Source: DATLLN01 sp963720885
Lineage (GTDB): Bacteria; Actinomycetota; Thermoleophilia; Gaiellales; JAICJC01
DNA: 64,000 nt
NCBI GenBank assembly: GCA_963720885.1
Contig: CAVRGW010000006.1
Location: 682,001-746,000 of the forward strand
Direction of reading: 5' to 3'
Shown one piece after another: positions 17,765 through 26,668 of the stretch (the first letter of the stretch is position 1; each line of letters begins with the position of its first letter). The notes below the pieces were generated by a model that saw only the letters and a list, made by a program, of their open reading frames with translations, searched no databases and had not been told where the DNA came from. The position numbers were made by a program, and so were the translations under genes.

Positions 17765-18885
17765 CGCCGCTCGGGATCGTCGACAGCGCCGGCCAGAGCC
17801 AGACCGGGCACGTGCGCAGCCACAACGAGGACTCGTACCTGATGCGCGGGCCCCTGTTCCTGGTCGCGGACGGCATGGGCGGGGCGGCGGCCGGCGAGAT
17901 CGCCTCGACGATGTGCACCGAGGCGTTCGCCGAGATCAACCTGATCCGGCTGCGCGGCGCCGACGCACTCCGCTCCGCGGTGAGCAGCGCGAACGCCAGC
18001 ATCTACGACCGCGCCCAGGCCAACCCGGAGCTGGCCGGCATGGGCACCACGGTGATCGCCGCCCTGGTCGACGAGGACGCCGTGGTGACGTTCGCCCACG
18101 TCGGCGACAGCCGCGCCTACCTGATGCGCGAGGGCGTGCTGCGGCGCCTGTCCGAGGACCACTCCGTGGTCGCCGAGCTGGTGGCATCGGGCCACCTGAC
18201 CGAGGAGGAGGCGGTCAGCCATCCCCAGCGCAGCGTGATCACGCGCGTGCTGGGGGCGGAGCCGAACGTCCAGGTCGACACGTTCACCATCGACGGCGCC
18301 GCCGGCGACGTCGTGCTGCTGTGCAGTGACGGCCTGACCGGGATGGTCGGCGACGAGCGGATCGCCGAGCTGCTGGCCGCAGACGAGCCCGCTGAGGCGA
18401 TCACCCGCAACCTGGTGCGCGCGGCGCTGGAGGGCGGCGGCGAGGACAACATCACGGCCATCGTCTTCCGCCTGGGCGAGCTCGACGACCAGCCGACCGG
18501 CTCGATGCGCCTGATCCTGACGACCGACCCCGACCTGCTTCCGCCGGATAACGACGGGTCGGATTCGTGGCGTCCCGGCCGCAAGACGCTGTTGGCCGGC
18601 GTCGGCACGATCGCCGTGGTCGTGGTGTTGGCGGTGGGCGCGGCGATCGGCCTGCGCCAGAGCCACTTCATCGGCGCCAACGAGTCCACCGGCAGAGTCG
18701 AGATCTACCAGGGCGTGCCGTGGCAGCTGGTCGGCGGCATCAAGCTCTACCACGTCGTGCGCGTCACCTCGATCACCTACGCCTCCCTCGATCCGCAGAC
18801 CCGCAAGGAGCTGTTCGATCACCGCCTGCGCTCCGAATCGGATGCGGAGGCCGAGATCAAGCGGATCGAGGAGGGCTCTCCGTGA
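17761..18885 (+). CDS. PP2C-family Ser/Thr phosphatase (PstP-like)
   Basis: 374 aa. The cytosolic PP2C domain (about 1-240) has the metal-binding motifs RSHNEDSYL, VADGMGG, VGDSRAYL, LCSDGLTGMV and GGEDNITAIV. A membrane helix (about 278-300) and a short extracytoplasmic tail of about 75 aa follow. It reverses phosphorylation by PknB. GTG start, overlapping the FHA gene stop (GTGA); the next gene starts the same way. Confidence 0.94.
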   Translation: MTPLGIVDSAGQSQTGHVRSHNEDSYLMRGPLFLVADGMGGAAAGEIASTMCTEAFAEINLIRLRGADALRSAVSSANASIYDRAQANPELAGMGTTVIAALVDEDAVVTFAHVGDSRAYLMREGVLRRLSEDHSVVAELVASGHLTEEEAVSHPQRSVITRVLGAEPNVQVDTFTIDGAAGDVVLLCSDGLTGMVGDERIAELLAADEPAEAITRNLVRAALEGGGEDNITAIVFRLGELDDQPTGSMRLILTTDPDLLPPDNDGSDSWRPGRKTLLAGVGTIAVVVVLAVGAAIGLRQSHFIGANESTGRVEIYQGVPWQLVGGIKLYHVVRVTSITYASLDPQTRKELFDHRLRSESDAEAEIKRIEEGSP

Positions 18886-20171
18886 GAAGCGCCCGCACCC
18901 GCGAGCTGTGGAACCTGCTGTGGGTCGCCCTGCTCACCGGCATCGGCTTCCTTGCCGTCTACACGGCGCGGCAGCAGGAGATCTCGAGCACCTCGCTGAT
19001 CTACGCGGGGTTCTTCTTCGCGCTCTACGCGATCGCCCACCTCGGCCTGCGGGCCGGACTGCCGGACGCCGACCCCTGGCTGCTGCCGCTGGCCGCGCTG
19101 ATGACGGCGATCGGCCTGACCGAGATCTACCGGCTGTCGCCCACGCTGGCCCGCGACCAGTCGGTGTGGATCGTGGTCGGGCTGGTGGGGTTCCTGGCGC
19201 TGATCCTCGTGCTCGGCGACATCCGCAAGCTGGAGGACTACAAGTACACGATCGGCGCGGCCGCGGTCGTCCTGCTCCTGGTGACGATGCTGGTGGGCAC
19301 CACGATCAACGGCGCCCGACTGTGGATCCAGGCGGGCGGCGTGCAGGTGCAGCCGGGCGAGTTTTCCAAGCTGCTGCTGGTGATCTTCCTCGCCGGCTAC
19401 CTGCGTGAGAAGCGCGAGCTGCTGATGATGACGCACCGGCGCGTGCTGGGGATCGGGTTCCCGGCGCTCCGCCACCTGGGCCCGCTGCTGACGATGACCG
19501 GCCTCGCGCTGGCCGTGGTCGCCGTGATGAACGACATGGGCACGGCGCTGCTGCTGTACGGGATCTTCCTGGCGATGCTCTACACGGCGACCGGCCGCAA
19601 CCTGTACACGGTGGTCGGCATCGCCCTGTTCGCCGCCGGTTCATGGTTCGTGTACCAGGCGACGCCGCACGTGCAGGAGCGGTTCACGATCTGGCTCGAC
19701 CCCTGGAAGGACGCGCAGGACACCGGCTACCAGATCATCCAGTCGATCGAGTCGATCGCCGACGGCGGCGTCTTCGGCGCCGGCCTGGGCCGCAGCTTCC
19801 AGCTGCTGCAGAACGGCACGCCGGTGATCCCGGCCGCCCAGACGGACGGCATCTACGCCGTCTGGGCCAACGAGACCGGACTGGCGGGCGCCGCGGCGCT
19901 CCTGCTCGTCTACCTCCTCTTCTGCTACCGCGGCTTCAAGACGGCGACGCTGGCCGAGGACGGCTTCTCGAAGCTGCTCGCCACCGGGCTGACGTTCGCC
20001 TTCGGCCTGCAGGCGTTCCTGATCGTCGGCGGCGTCACGCGCCTGATCCCGCTGACGGGCATCACCCTGCCGTTCGTCAGCTACGGCGGCTCGTCGATCG
20101 TCTCCAACTTCGCCCTGCTGGCAATGCTGCTGATGGTCTCCGACCGCGCCCACCGGGGGCGGCGCACGTGA
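18882..20171 (+). CDS. SEDS-family peptidoglycan glycosyltransferase (RodA/FtsW)
   Basis: 429 aa, ten or so membrane segments. It polymerises lipid II with a class B PBP partner. The family signature is clear (NGARLWIQAGGVQVQPGEFSK, then GITLPFVSYGGSSIVSNF), and the conserved Asp-bearing loop is present (QTDGIYAVWANETGL). GTG at 18882 overlaps the phosphatase stop. An open frame extends upstream inside the phosphatase gene but is out of family. The partner PBP begins with a GTGA overlap. Confidence 0.94.
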   Translation: MRSARTRELWNLLWVALLTGIGFLAVYTARQQEISSTSLIYAGFFFALYAIAHLGLRAGLPDADPWLLPLAALMTAIGLTEIYRLSPTLARDQSVWIVVGLVGFLALILVLGDIRKLEDYKYTIGAAAVVLLLVTMLVGTTINGARLWIQAGGVQVQPGEFSKLLLVIFLAGYLREKRELLMMTHRRVLGIGFPALRHLGPLLTMTGLALAVVAVMNDMGTALLLYGIFLAMLYTATGRNLYTVVGIALFAAGSWFVYQATPHVQERFTIWLDPWKDAQDTGYQIIQSIESIADGGVFGAGLGRSFQLLQNGTPVIPAAQTDGIYAVWANETGLAGAAALLLVYLLFCYRGFKTATLAEDGFSKLLATGLTFAFGLQAFLIVGGVTRLIPLTGITLPFVSYGGSSIVSNFALLAMLLMVSDRAHRGRRT

Positions 20172-21628
20172 ACCAGCGTATCGGCCGCCTGTTCTCGCTG
20201 ACCTGCGCCGGCGTCGCCGTCCTGGTGACCATGACGGCGTACTGGCAGATCTGGGCGGCGCCCTCGCTGGCGGTGCGCAAGGACAACGCCCGCCTGGTCT
20301 ACCGGCAGCTGACCGTCAAGCGCGGGCTGATCTACGCAGGCAACTCGAAGACCGTGCTCGCCACCAACGTCCGCACGGTACGCAACGGCCAGACGCTGTA
20401 CCTGCGCCGCTACCCGCTGCGCGGGCTGTTCGCACATCCGGTCGGGTACAACACCGTCGGCTCCGGCCGCACCGGCGTCGAGCTCTCCTACAACGACTTC
20501 CTGACGGCGTCGAACGACGACCTGTCGACGCTGTTCGACACGCTCGGCGACCGCATCACCGGTCGCACGATCACGGGGAACAACCTCCAGACGTCGCTCT
20601 CGGTGCCCGCCCAGCAGGCGGCTGCCAGAGGGCTCGGCGGCCTGAGGGGCGCCGTGGTCGCGCTCGACCCGCACACCGGCCAGGTGCTGGCCATGGCGTC
20701 GACGCCGACGTACAACCCGAACACGGTCGCCCGCAACATCAACCGGCTGTCGTCGCCGGGAGCCGGCTCGCCGCTGCTCAACCGGGTCACCCAGGGTCTG
20801 TACGCGCCCGGATCGACCTTCAAGGTCGTGACGGCGACGGCCGCGCTGGAGAGCGGCAAGTTCACGCCGACGACCACGATCAACGGGGGCGGCAGCTGCA
20901 TCACCGTCGAGGCGCACCCGCTGTGCAACGCCGGCGGCGAGGTCGCCGGCGTGGTCTCACTGGCCGACGCCCTGACCTTCTCCTACAACACGGTGTTCGC
21001 GCAGGTCGGCCAGCAGGTCGGCCAGGCGCGGCTGGAGGCGACGATGCAGCGCTACGGCTTCTTCCAGAAGCCGCCGCTCGACTACCCGAGCGACGAGATG
21101 GCGGCCAGCGGCCTGTACGGCCGGCACGGCGTCCTGCCGCAGAGCACGCCGGAGGACATCGGCCGCGTGGCGATCGGCCAGGAGCGGCTGCTGGCCACCC
21201 CGATGCAGATGGCGGAGGTCGTCGCCACGATCGCCAACGGGGGCGTGCGGATGCGTCCGTGGATGGTCCACCGGGTCGTCTCGCCCGACGGCAAGACGGT
21301 GCTCGAGAACCATCCCGAGCAGGTCGAGCGCGTGATGTCCCCGCAGACAGCGTCGGAGTTGACCGGGATGATGCGCAGCGTGGTGGAGGAGGGCACAGGG
21401 CAGGCGGCGAACATCGGAAACCTGTCGGTCGCCGGCAAGACCGGGACCGCCGAGACTGGAGTCCCCGGCCTGAACAACGCATGGTTCATCGCTTTCGCAC
21501 CCGCGGAGGCGCCGAAGATCGCAATTGCGGTGGTCATCGAGCGCACGCCGGAGTTCGGCGGCACCATCGCCGCACCCATTGCCGCGAGCGTGATTGAGGC
21601 CTACCTCTCGTCAAGCGTGGCAAAGTAG
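20168..21628 (+). CDS. pbpA: Class B penicillin-binding protein (PbpA-like transpeptidase)
   Basis: 486 aa. One N-terminal membrane anchor (about 10-30), a pedestal domain, then the transpeptidase domain with the three active-site motifs: Ser216 in APGSTFK, SYN in LTFSYNTVF, and KTG in VAGKTGTAE. It cross-links peptidoglycan with the SEDS protein encoded just before it, with which it shares a GTGA overlap. In mycobacteria PBPA is phosphorylated by PknB, the next gene here. Confidence 0.94.
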   Translation: MNQRIGRLFSLTCAGVAVLVTMTAYWQIWAAPSLAVRKDNARLVYRQLTVKRGLIYAGNSKTVLATNVRTVRNGQTLYLRRYPLRGLFAHPVGYNTVGSGRTGVELSYNDFLTASNDDLSTLFDTLGDRITGRTITGNNLQTSLSVPAQQAAARGLGGLRGAVVALDPHTGQVLAMASTPTYNPNTVARNINRLSSPGAGSPLLNRVTQGLYAPGSTFKVVTATAALESGKFTPTTTINGGGSCITVEAHPLCNAGGEVAGVVSLADALTFSYNTVFAQVGQQVGQARLEATMQRYGFFQKPPLDYPSDEMAASGLYGRHGVLPQSTPEDIGRVAIGQERLLATPMQMAEVVATIANGGVRMRPWMVHRVVSPDGKTVLENHPEQVERVMSPQTASELTGMMRSVVEEGTGQAANIGNLSVAGKTGTAETGVPGLNNAWFIAFAPAEAPKIAIAVVIERTPEFGGTIAAPIAASVIEAYLSSSVAK

Positions 21629-21636
21629 GTGGCTCC

Positions 21637-23496
21637 GTGACCGCCGACCACCGCATCGGAGAGCTGTTCGACGGCCGGTACCGCCTTCAGCGACGGATCG
21701 GATCGGGCGGGATGGCCGACGTCTACCTCGCCGCCGACGAGTCGCTCGACCGCCGGGTCGCCATCAAGATCCTGGCCGAGCGGTACACGCGCGACGAGGG
21801 GTTCATCGAGCGCTTCCGCAGGGAGGCTCGGTCGGCGGCCGGCCTGACGCACCCCAACATCGTCGCCATCTACGACCGAGGCGAGGCCGGCGGCGAGTAC
21901 TACATCGCGATGGAGTACGTCGACGGCGAGACGTTGAAGGACGAGATCAACGCCCACGCGCCGTTGCCCGAGAGCGAGGCGATCGGCTACGCCCAGCAGG
22001 CGCTGGCCGGGCTCGAATACGCGCACCGCGGCGGGATCGTCCACCGCGACGTCAAGCCGCACAACATGCTGATCGGCCCCGACGGCGTCCTCAAGATGAC
22101 CGACTTCGGCATCGCCCGCGCCCAGAACACGACCGACATGACCGAGGTCGGCTCGATCGTCGGCACCGCGCAGTACCTTTCGCCTGAGCAGGCGCGCGGC
22201 CAGACCGTCGGCCCGCAGTCGGACATCTACTCGATGGGCGTGGTGCTCTACGAGATGCTGACCGGCGAGCTGCCGTTCAGCGGCGGATCGGCCGTGGAGA
22301 TCGCCATGAAGCAGGCGAGCGAGCAGCCGGAGCCGCCCAGCCGCAAGAACCGGCTGATCTCGCGGCCGCTGGAGCAGGTGGTGCTGCGGGCGCTGGCCAA
22401 GGACCCCGCGCTCCGCTTCCAGTCGGCGCGCGAGATGGCCGACGAGCTGGAACGCGTCCGCCGCGGCCTCGCGGTCTCGCAGAGCACTCAGCAGGCGACG
22501 ATGGTGATGGCGGCGCCGACCCGTGTGATGCCGGCCGCCGCGGCGACGCCGCCGCCGGAGGAGCCGGTGCAGCCCAAGCGCAGCGCGCTGCCATGGATCC
22601 TGGTGGTGATCCTGCTGATCGCTGCCGCCGGGGTCGGCTATCTGATCTACCAGCAGCTCCAGTCCGACCAGGTGCAGGTGCCCGACGTCACCGGGCTGAC
22701 CGCCAAGCAGGCGAAGCAGCGGCTGGTCGCCGAGGGCTTCGACGTGCGCCAGCAGCAGCGCAACTCGAGCTTCGAGAACAAGGGCAAGGTCATCGACACC
22801 AACCCGGCGCCCGGCAACAGCGCCGACAAGGGGTCGACGGTCACGATCTACGTCGGGACGGGGCCAACATCCGTACCGTTGCCAAATCTGAAGGGCAAGA
22901 CGCTCGATGAGGCCCTGCAGACGATCACAGACCTCCATCTGCCAACGCCGAAGACCGTGCCGACCACGTCGACCCAGCCGACGAATACTGTGGTCCGAAC
23001 CACCCCGCCCGCCGGCCCAGTCGCACCCGACCAGGTCGTGACGATCTATTACTCGAGCGGGCAGGTCAACGTTCCGAATGTCGTCGGCTTGGACTACAAC
23101 AGCGCGGCGACCAAGTTGGCCAACGCTAAGCTCGTGCCGGCGCGCGTCGACCAGTCCAGCGACACGGTGCCGGCCGGCCAGGTGATCTCGACCAACCCGG
23201 CGGGCGGCAAGCCTGCCGTTCAGGGGTCGACGGTGACCGTGGTGGTCTCGAGCGGCCCCGCGCCACCACAGCCCGTCTCGGTACCTCCGGTGACGGGCAT
23301 GACCCAGGCCGACGCCCAGCAGGCGCTGACCGACGCCGACCTCAAGAACACCGTGACCAAGTGCCTGCCGGCGACGCCGACGACGCCGGACGGCCAGGTC
23401 GTGTCGTCCGATCCGGCGCCGGGCACCAGCGTGCAGCCGAAGTCGACAGTGACGCTGTACGTCGCCGACTCGACGCAGACCACACCCTGCCCGTGA
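21637..23496 (+). CDS. pknB: PASTA-domain Ser/Thr kinase (PknB/StkP type)
   Basis: 619 aa transmembrane kinase. The cytosolic kinase domain (about 1-275) has glycine loop IGSGGMADVY, Lys44, HRDVKPHN with Asp138, DFGIARA, and SPEQARG. A juxtamembrane stretch, one membrane helix (WILVVILLIAAAGVGYLIY) and four tandem extracellular PASTA domains follow, e.g. QVPDVTGLTAKQAKQRLVAE. The PASTA domains bind muropeptides or lipid II, coupling kinase activity to wall status. It closes the envelope operon and overlaps ddl by GTGA. Confidence 0.96.
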   Translation: MTADHRIGELFDGRYRLQRRIGSGGMADVYLAADESLDRRVAIKILAERYTRDEGFIERFRREARSAAGLTHPNIVAIYDRGEAGGEYYIAMEYVDGETLKDEINAHAPLPESEAIGYAQQALAGLEYAHRGGIVHRDVKPHNMLIGPDGVLKMTDFGIARAQNTTDMTEVGSIVGTAQYLSPEQARGQTVGPQSDIYSMGVVLYEMLTGELPFSGGSAVEIAMKQASEQPEPPSRKNRLISRPLEQVVLRALAKDPALRFQSAREMADELERVRRGLAVSQSTQQATMVMAAPTRVMPAAAATPPPEEPVQPKRSALPWILVVILLIAAAGVGYLIYQQLQSDQVQVPDVTGLTAKQAKQRLVAEGFDVRQQQRNSSFENKGKVIDTNPAPGNSADKGSTVTIYVGTGPTSVPLPNLKGKTLDEALQTITDLHLPTPKTVPTTSTQPTNTVVRTTPPAGPVAPDQVVTIYYSSGQVNVPNVVGLDYNSAATKLANAKLVPARVDQSSDTVPAGQVISTNPAGGKPAVQGSTVTVVVSSGPAPPQPVSVPPVTGMTQADAQQALTDADLKNTVTKCLPATPTTPDGQVVSSDPAPGTSVQPKSTVTLYVADSTQTTPCP

Positions 23497-24536
23497 GCGA
23501 TGGGCGGCGGATCCGCGTCGCCGTGCTCTACGGCGGCCGCTCGTCGGAGCACGACATCTCGGTGATGTCCGGACGCTCGGTGATCGAGGCGCTCGACCCA
23601 GAGCGCTACGACGTCGTCCCCGTCCAGATCGAGCGGGGTGGCGCCTGGCAGCTGGAGGCTGCGCGCCCGCTCGCCCTCGAGCCGGGCGCCGACTCCCGCA
23701 GCCTGGTGACCCGCGCCGAGTCGTCGCCGGCGCTGCCGGGCGCGGGGCCGATCGACGTCGTGCTGCCGGTGCTGCACGGACCGTTCGGCGAGGACGGGAC
23801 GGTGCAGGGCCTGCTCGAGATGCTCGGCCTGCCGTACGTGGGCGCCGGCGTCCTGGGCTCCGCTCTGACCATGGACAAGGACGCCGTGAAGATGGTGCTG
23901 CGCGGCGCCGGAATCGCGGTCGCCGAAAGCGTCACCTTCCGGCATCGGCGCTGGGACCCTGCGGCGGTGGACGCGATCGGATACCCCTGCTTCGTCAAGC
24001 CGGCCAGGCTGGGGTCGAGCGTCGGCATCAGCAAGGTACACGGTCCCGACGAGCTGGACGCCGCGCTCGAGCTGGCGTTCAGGCACGACTGGAAGGTACT
24101 GGTCGAGGAGTTCCTCGACGGCCGTGAGGTCGAGGTGGGCGTGCTGGGCAACGCCGACCCGCTGGTCTCGGTGCCCGGCGAGATCCTGATCGCCAACGAG
24201 TCGGAGTGGTACGACTTCTCGGCCAAGTACGACGAGGGCGGCATGCGCCTGGCCGCCCCCGCCGACCTGCCGGACGCCGTCTCGGCGGATCTCCGGGACA
24301 CGGCCGGGCGGGCATTCGAGCTGTGCGAGTGCGCCGGCATGGCGCGGATCGATTTCTTCGTGGTCGGGGGCGAGCGGGTGGTGCTGAACGAGATCAACAC
24401 GATCCCCGGGTTCACGTCGACCTCGGTCTACGCACGGCTGTTCGAGGCGTCGGGGATCGCGTATCGCGAGCTGCTCGACCGGCTGATCGCGCTCGCCCTC
24501 GAGCGCCACGCCGACGAGCAGCGCTACGAGCGATAG
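23493..24536 (+). CDS. ddl: D-alanine--D-alanine ligase
   Basis: ATP-grasp ligase producing D-Ala-D-Ala for the peptidoglycan stem, 347 aa. Motifs: VAVLYGGRSSEHDISVMSG at the N-terminus, LHGPFGEDGTVQG, KPARLGSSVGISKV, and the metal/ATP end VLNEINTIPGFTSTSVY. GTG 23493 overlaps the pknB stop. Placing ddl directly behind pknB is unusual compared with its common location near murF or ftsQ, and binds precursor synthesis to the kinase operon. The 3' end overlaps the convergent dehydratase gene by 13 nt. Confidence 0.96.
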   Translation: MSDGRRIRVAVLYGGRSSEHDISVMSGRSVIEALDPERYDVVPVQIERGGAWQLEAARPLALEPGADSRSLVTRAESSPALPGAGPIDVVLPVLHGPFGEDGTVQGLLEMLGLPYVGAGVLGSALTMDKDAVKMVLRGAGIAVAESVTFRHRRWDPAAVDAIGYPCFVKPARLGSSVGISKVHGPDELDAALELAFRHDWKVLVEEFLDGREVEVGVLGNADPLVSVPGEILIANESEWYDFSAKYDEGGMRLAAPADLPDAVSADLRDTAGRAFELCECAGMARIDFFVVGGERVVLNEINTIPGFTSTSVYARLFEASGIAYRELLDRLIALALERHADEQRYER

Positions 24537-25474
24537 AGCTCGGCGAAGCGCTCCAGCCCGACGTTGCCGCCCGACAGGACGACGCCGCAGCGCTCGCCGG
24601 GGTCGACCCGGCCGGCCAGCAGCGCGGCCAGCCCGCAGGCGCCGCTCGGCTCGAGCACGACCTTCAGGCGGTCGAAGGCGAACCGCATCGCGTCCAGCAA
24701 CTCGCCGTCCGAGACCAGCACGACCTCGGACACCAGACGCTGAACGATGGGGAAGGTCAGCTCGCCGGGCGCCGTGATCTGCTGGCCGTCGGCGATCGTC
24801 CGCGGCACAGGGATCTCGACCCGGCGGCCCGCCGCGAGCGACCGGCGGGTGTCGTCGCCGGCCTCGGGCTCCACGCCGATCACCCGGATCCCCGGATCGA
24901 GGGCCGCGGCGACGGTGGCGCAGCCGGCGACCAGGCCGCCTCCACCGACCGGCGCGAGCAGCGCATCCAGCCGCCCCGCCTCGTCCAGCAGCTCCAGCGC
25001 GACGGTGCCCTGGCCGGCCATCACCAGTGGGTGGTCGAACGGCGGGACGAGCACGGCGCCACGCTCGGCCGCCAGGTCGCGCGCGATCGCGGCGCGGTCG
25101 TCCGTGTAGCGGTCGTAGAGCACCACCTCGGCGCCGTAGCCGCGGGTGGCTGCGAGCTTCACGGCCGGAGCGTCCTGGGGCATGACGATCGCCGCGCGGA
25201 CGCCGAGCAGCTGCGAGGCCAGCGCCACGGCCTGCGCGTGGTTGCCCGAGGAGAACGCGACCACACCCGCAGCCCGCTCCGCGGCGCCGAGGGTCGAGAT
25301 CAGCGAGTACGCGCCGCGGAACTTGAAGGCGCCGCCGCGCTGAAAGCACTCCGCCTTGAGGTGCACCTCCGCGCCGACCAGCCCGTCCAGGGTGCGCGAT
25401 CGCAGGACAGGCGTCCGGTGCGCCACGCCATCGAGCCTCGCGGCCGCGTCACGGACGTCGTCCAGGCTGAGCAT
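24524..25474 (-). CDS. PLP-dependent threonine/serine dehydratase
   Basis: Fold-type II PLP enzyme, 316 aa, without the C-terminal ACT domain, so of the catabolic TdcB/serine-racemase type. PLP Lys is in GGAFKFRGAYS; the substrate loop SSGNHAQAVAL and the Gly-rich phosphate loop PVGGGGLVAG are intact. Expected reaction: deamination of L-threonine/L-serine to 2-ketobutyrate/pyruvate; hydroxyaspartate lyase or racemase activity is possible. TAGCAT ends 7 nt before the ATG (leaderless). Confidence 0.88.
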   Translation of the reverse strand: MLSLDDVRDAAARLDGVAHRTPVLRSRTLDGLVGAEVHLKAECFQRGGAFKFRGAYSLISTLGAAERAAGVVAFSSGNHAQAVALASQLLGVRAAIVMPQDAPAVKLAATRGYGAEVVLYDRYTDDRAAIARDLAAERGAVLVPPFDHPLVMAGQGTVALELLDEAGRLDALLAPVGGGGLVAGCATVAAALDPGIRVIGVEPEAGDDTRRSLAAGRRVEIPVPRTIADGQQITAPGELTFPIVQRLVSEVVLVSDGELLDAMRFAFDRLKVVLEPSGACGLAALLAGRVDPGERCGVVLSGGNVGLERFAELYRS

Positions 25475-25504
25475 CGCCCGGATGCTACCGGCGGGCGTCG
25501 ACTC

Positions 25505-25936
25505 CTAGAAGTCGAACGGGAGGATGTCGTCGTTCTCGAGCGCCGTTCGGAACCGCTCTACGGCCTCGGTCATGTTCTCCCGGGTGATCCGGTCGAGCTC
25601 CTCGATCAGCCGGTCGGTGGCGTCGTTCAGGACGTCGTCGTAGCGCTCGACCTCGGTCTGGTCGAACCGCTCGACCTCCGACCACTCGCAGTCGGGACAG
25701 CGCAATGAGATCTCCCACCGCATGTCCTCGACCTCGTGCCAGTCGATCGGATGCACGCGCTCGCCGCCGCACGAACTGCACAGCTCGAGCCGCCGGACGT
25801 CCGGCTCGAGAGCAGCCTCCGGCTCGACCTCGCGGGCCTCGGTGATGATCGGCTCGCCGCCGTCCGCCTGGTAATAGACGATCTCGACGGTCTTGCCGCT
25901 CGGGAGCACGATGCGCTTGACGTGATACTCGCCCAT
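25505..25936 (-). CDS. Small acidic protein with a four-Cys zinc-ribbon-like motif, unknown function
   Basis: 143 aa, soluble. A beta-rich start (YHVKRIVLPSGKTVEIVYY) is followed by two Cys pairs, CSSCGGE and CPDCEW, about 29 residues apart, suggesting a zinc ribbon. The C-terminal half is helical and very acidic (DRLIEELDRITRENMTEAVERF). No family was recognised. The start codon lies inside a near-perfect inverted repeat, and no ordinary ribosome site is visible. Function unknown; DNA- or RNA-binding is only a guess from the zinc ribbon. Confidence 0.75.
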   Translation of the reverse strand: MGEYHVKRIVLPSGKTVEIVYYQADGGEPIITEAREVEPEAALEPDVRRLELCSSCGGERVHPIDWHEVEDMRWEISLRCPDCEWSEVERFDQTEVERYDDVLNDATDRLIEELDRITRENMTEAVERFRTALENDDILPFDF

Positions 25937-25974
25937 GATCGGAATGCCGGGGGGTCACCCGGCATCCCGATCAT
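25935..25974. repeat. 17-bp inverted repeat covering a start codon
   Basis: Arms 25935-25951 and 25958-25974 are complementary at 16 of 17 positions around a 6-nt loop. The ATG of the zinc-ribbon gene lies at the end of one arm, so the RNA hairpin would bury the start codon; as DNA it could be an operator. There is no U tract, so a plain terminator is unlikely. Confidence 0.75.
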
Positions 25975-26001
25975 CGGTGTCGAGCCTGGGTATCTTGAGA
26001 G

Positions 26002-26021
26002 CGGGTGACCGAAATCACCCG
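26002..26021 (-). terminator. Weak hairpin after the CAP-protein gene
   Basis: CGGGTGA / TCACCCG with a 6-nt loop, lying 27 nt beyond the CAP gene stop on the minus strand. No U tract follows, so it is a weak terminator or a processing hairpin. Confidence 0.4.
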
Positions 26022-26047
26022 ATCAAGTGAGACTCGGTGCAAACGGT

Positions 26048-26518
26048 CTAGCGCAACCCGCCGAAATCCGCGGTGATGTAGTACGCCCAGTGGCTGTTGT
26101 AATAGCCACGCGTCAGGCCGATGCCGATGCTCCGGTACGGCCACGTCAGCATGTTGGCCCGATGGGCGGAGCTGTAGTACCACGCATGGAACGTGCCGGA
26201 CGGGGTGAACTGCCCGACGGCAAGGTTCTCACCGAGGTAGCGCCCACGGTATCCGTAGTAGCGGATCCTGCGGGCCCAGTCCACGCCGTTCGACGACGTG
26301 TGGCTGAACAGGCGGTAGCGCGCCATGTTGTTGCTGTGCGCCTGTGCTGCGGTCCCCAGCCTTGTGTTGAAGTGCAGGGACGCCCGGTGATTGTGCACCC
26401 GGTACGTGTTGATCTGCACCAAAAGCGCCTGCTTCCACGTCAGTTTCGCGGAAGCGATGGCCGGTATTGCCAGCATGACCCCCAGCACGACCAGAACAAC
26501 TGTCAGCTTCGTCTTCAG
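26048..26518 (-). CDS. Secreted CAP-domain (SCP/PR-1-like) protein, probable CTG start
   Basis: About 156 aa. The CAP domain is recognisable from RLGTAAQAHSNNMARY, FSHTSSNG, GENLAVG and AYYITADFGG; the family is exported and often cell-wall associated. The first ordinary start (GTG 26488) leaves an uncharged, cut-off signal peptide. The frame continues upstream to CTG 26518, which gives MKTKLTVVLVVLGVMLAIPAIASA-like residues with a basic n-region, and sits just behind AGGAGGGGAG, the best ribosome site in the neighbourhood. CTG is therefore the likely start. TAGGAT about 26 nt upstream could be the -10 box. Role unknown. Confidence 0.82.
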   Translation of the reverse strand: MKTKLTVVLVVLGVMLAIPAIASAKLTWKQALLVQINTYRVHNHRASLHFNTRLGTAAQAHSNNMARYRLFSHTSSNGVDWARRIRYYGYRGRYLGENLAVGQFTPSGTFHAWYYSSAHRANMLTWPYRSIGIGLTRGYYNSHWAYYITADFGGLR

Positions 26519-26668
26519 TGGACTCCCCTCCTCTGTGACTCAGCGGGCGATCCTAGAACATGGAATGCCCGGCAAGCGCGCATTCACAAACCCTTTACGC
26601 GCGCACCATGAAATCCGGAGGGTGATATCGGCAGTTGCAGGGAGAATCTGTAGCGCCGGCGATTCGGC
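26519..26668 (-). promoter_or_regulatory. Upstream region of the CAP gene
   Basis: 150 nt between the aminotransferase stop and the CAP start, both on the minus strand. It carries a TAGGAT -10 candidate and the AGGAGGGGAG ribosome site. No riboswitch or convincing hairpin was identified. Confidence 0.35.

Noticed and set aside
25975..26047. Possible cyclic-di-GMP or cyclic-di-AMP riboswitch next to the CAP gene
   Set aside because: It lies downstream, not upstream, of the CAP gene on its strand, and the consensus bases of these riboswitches are missing.
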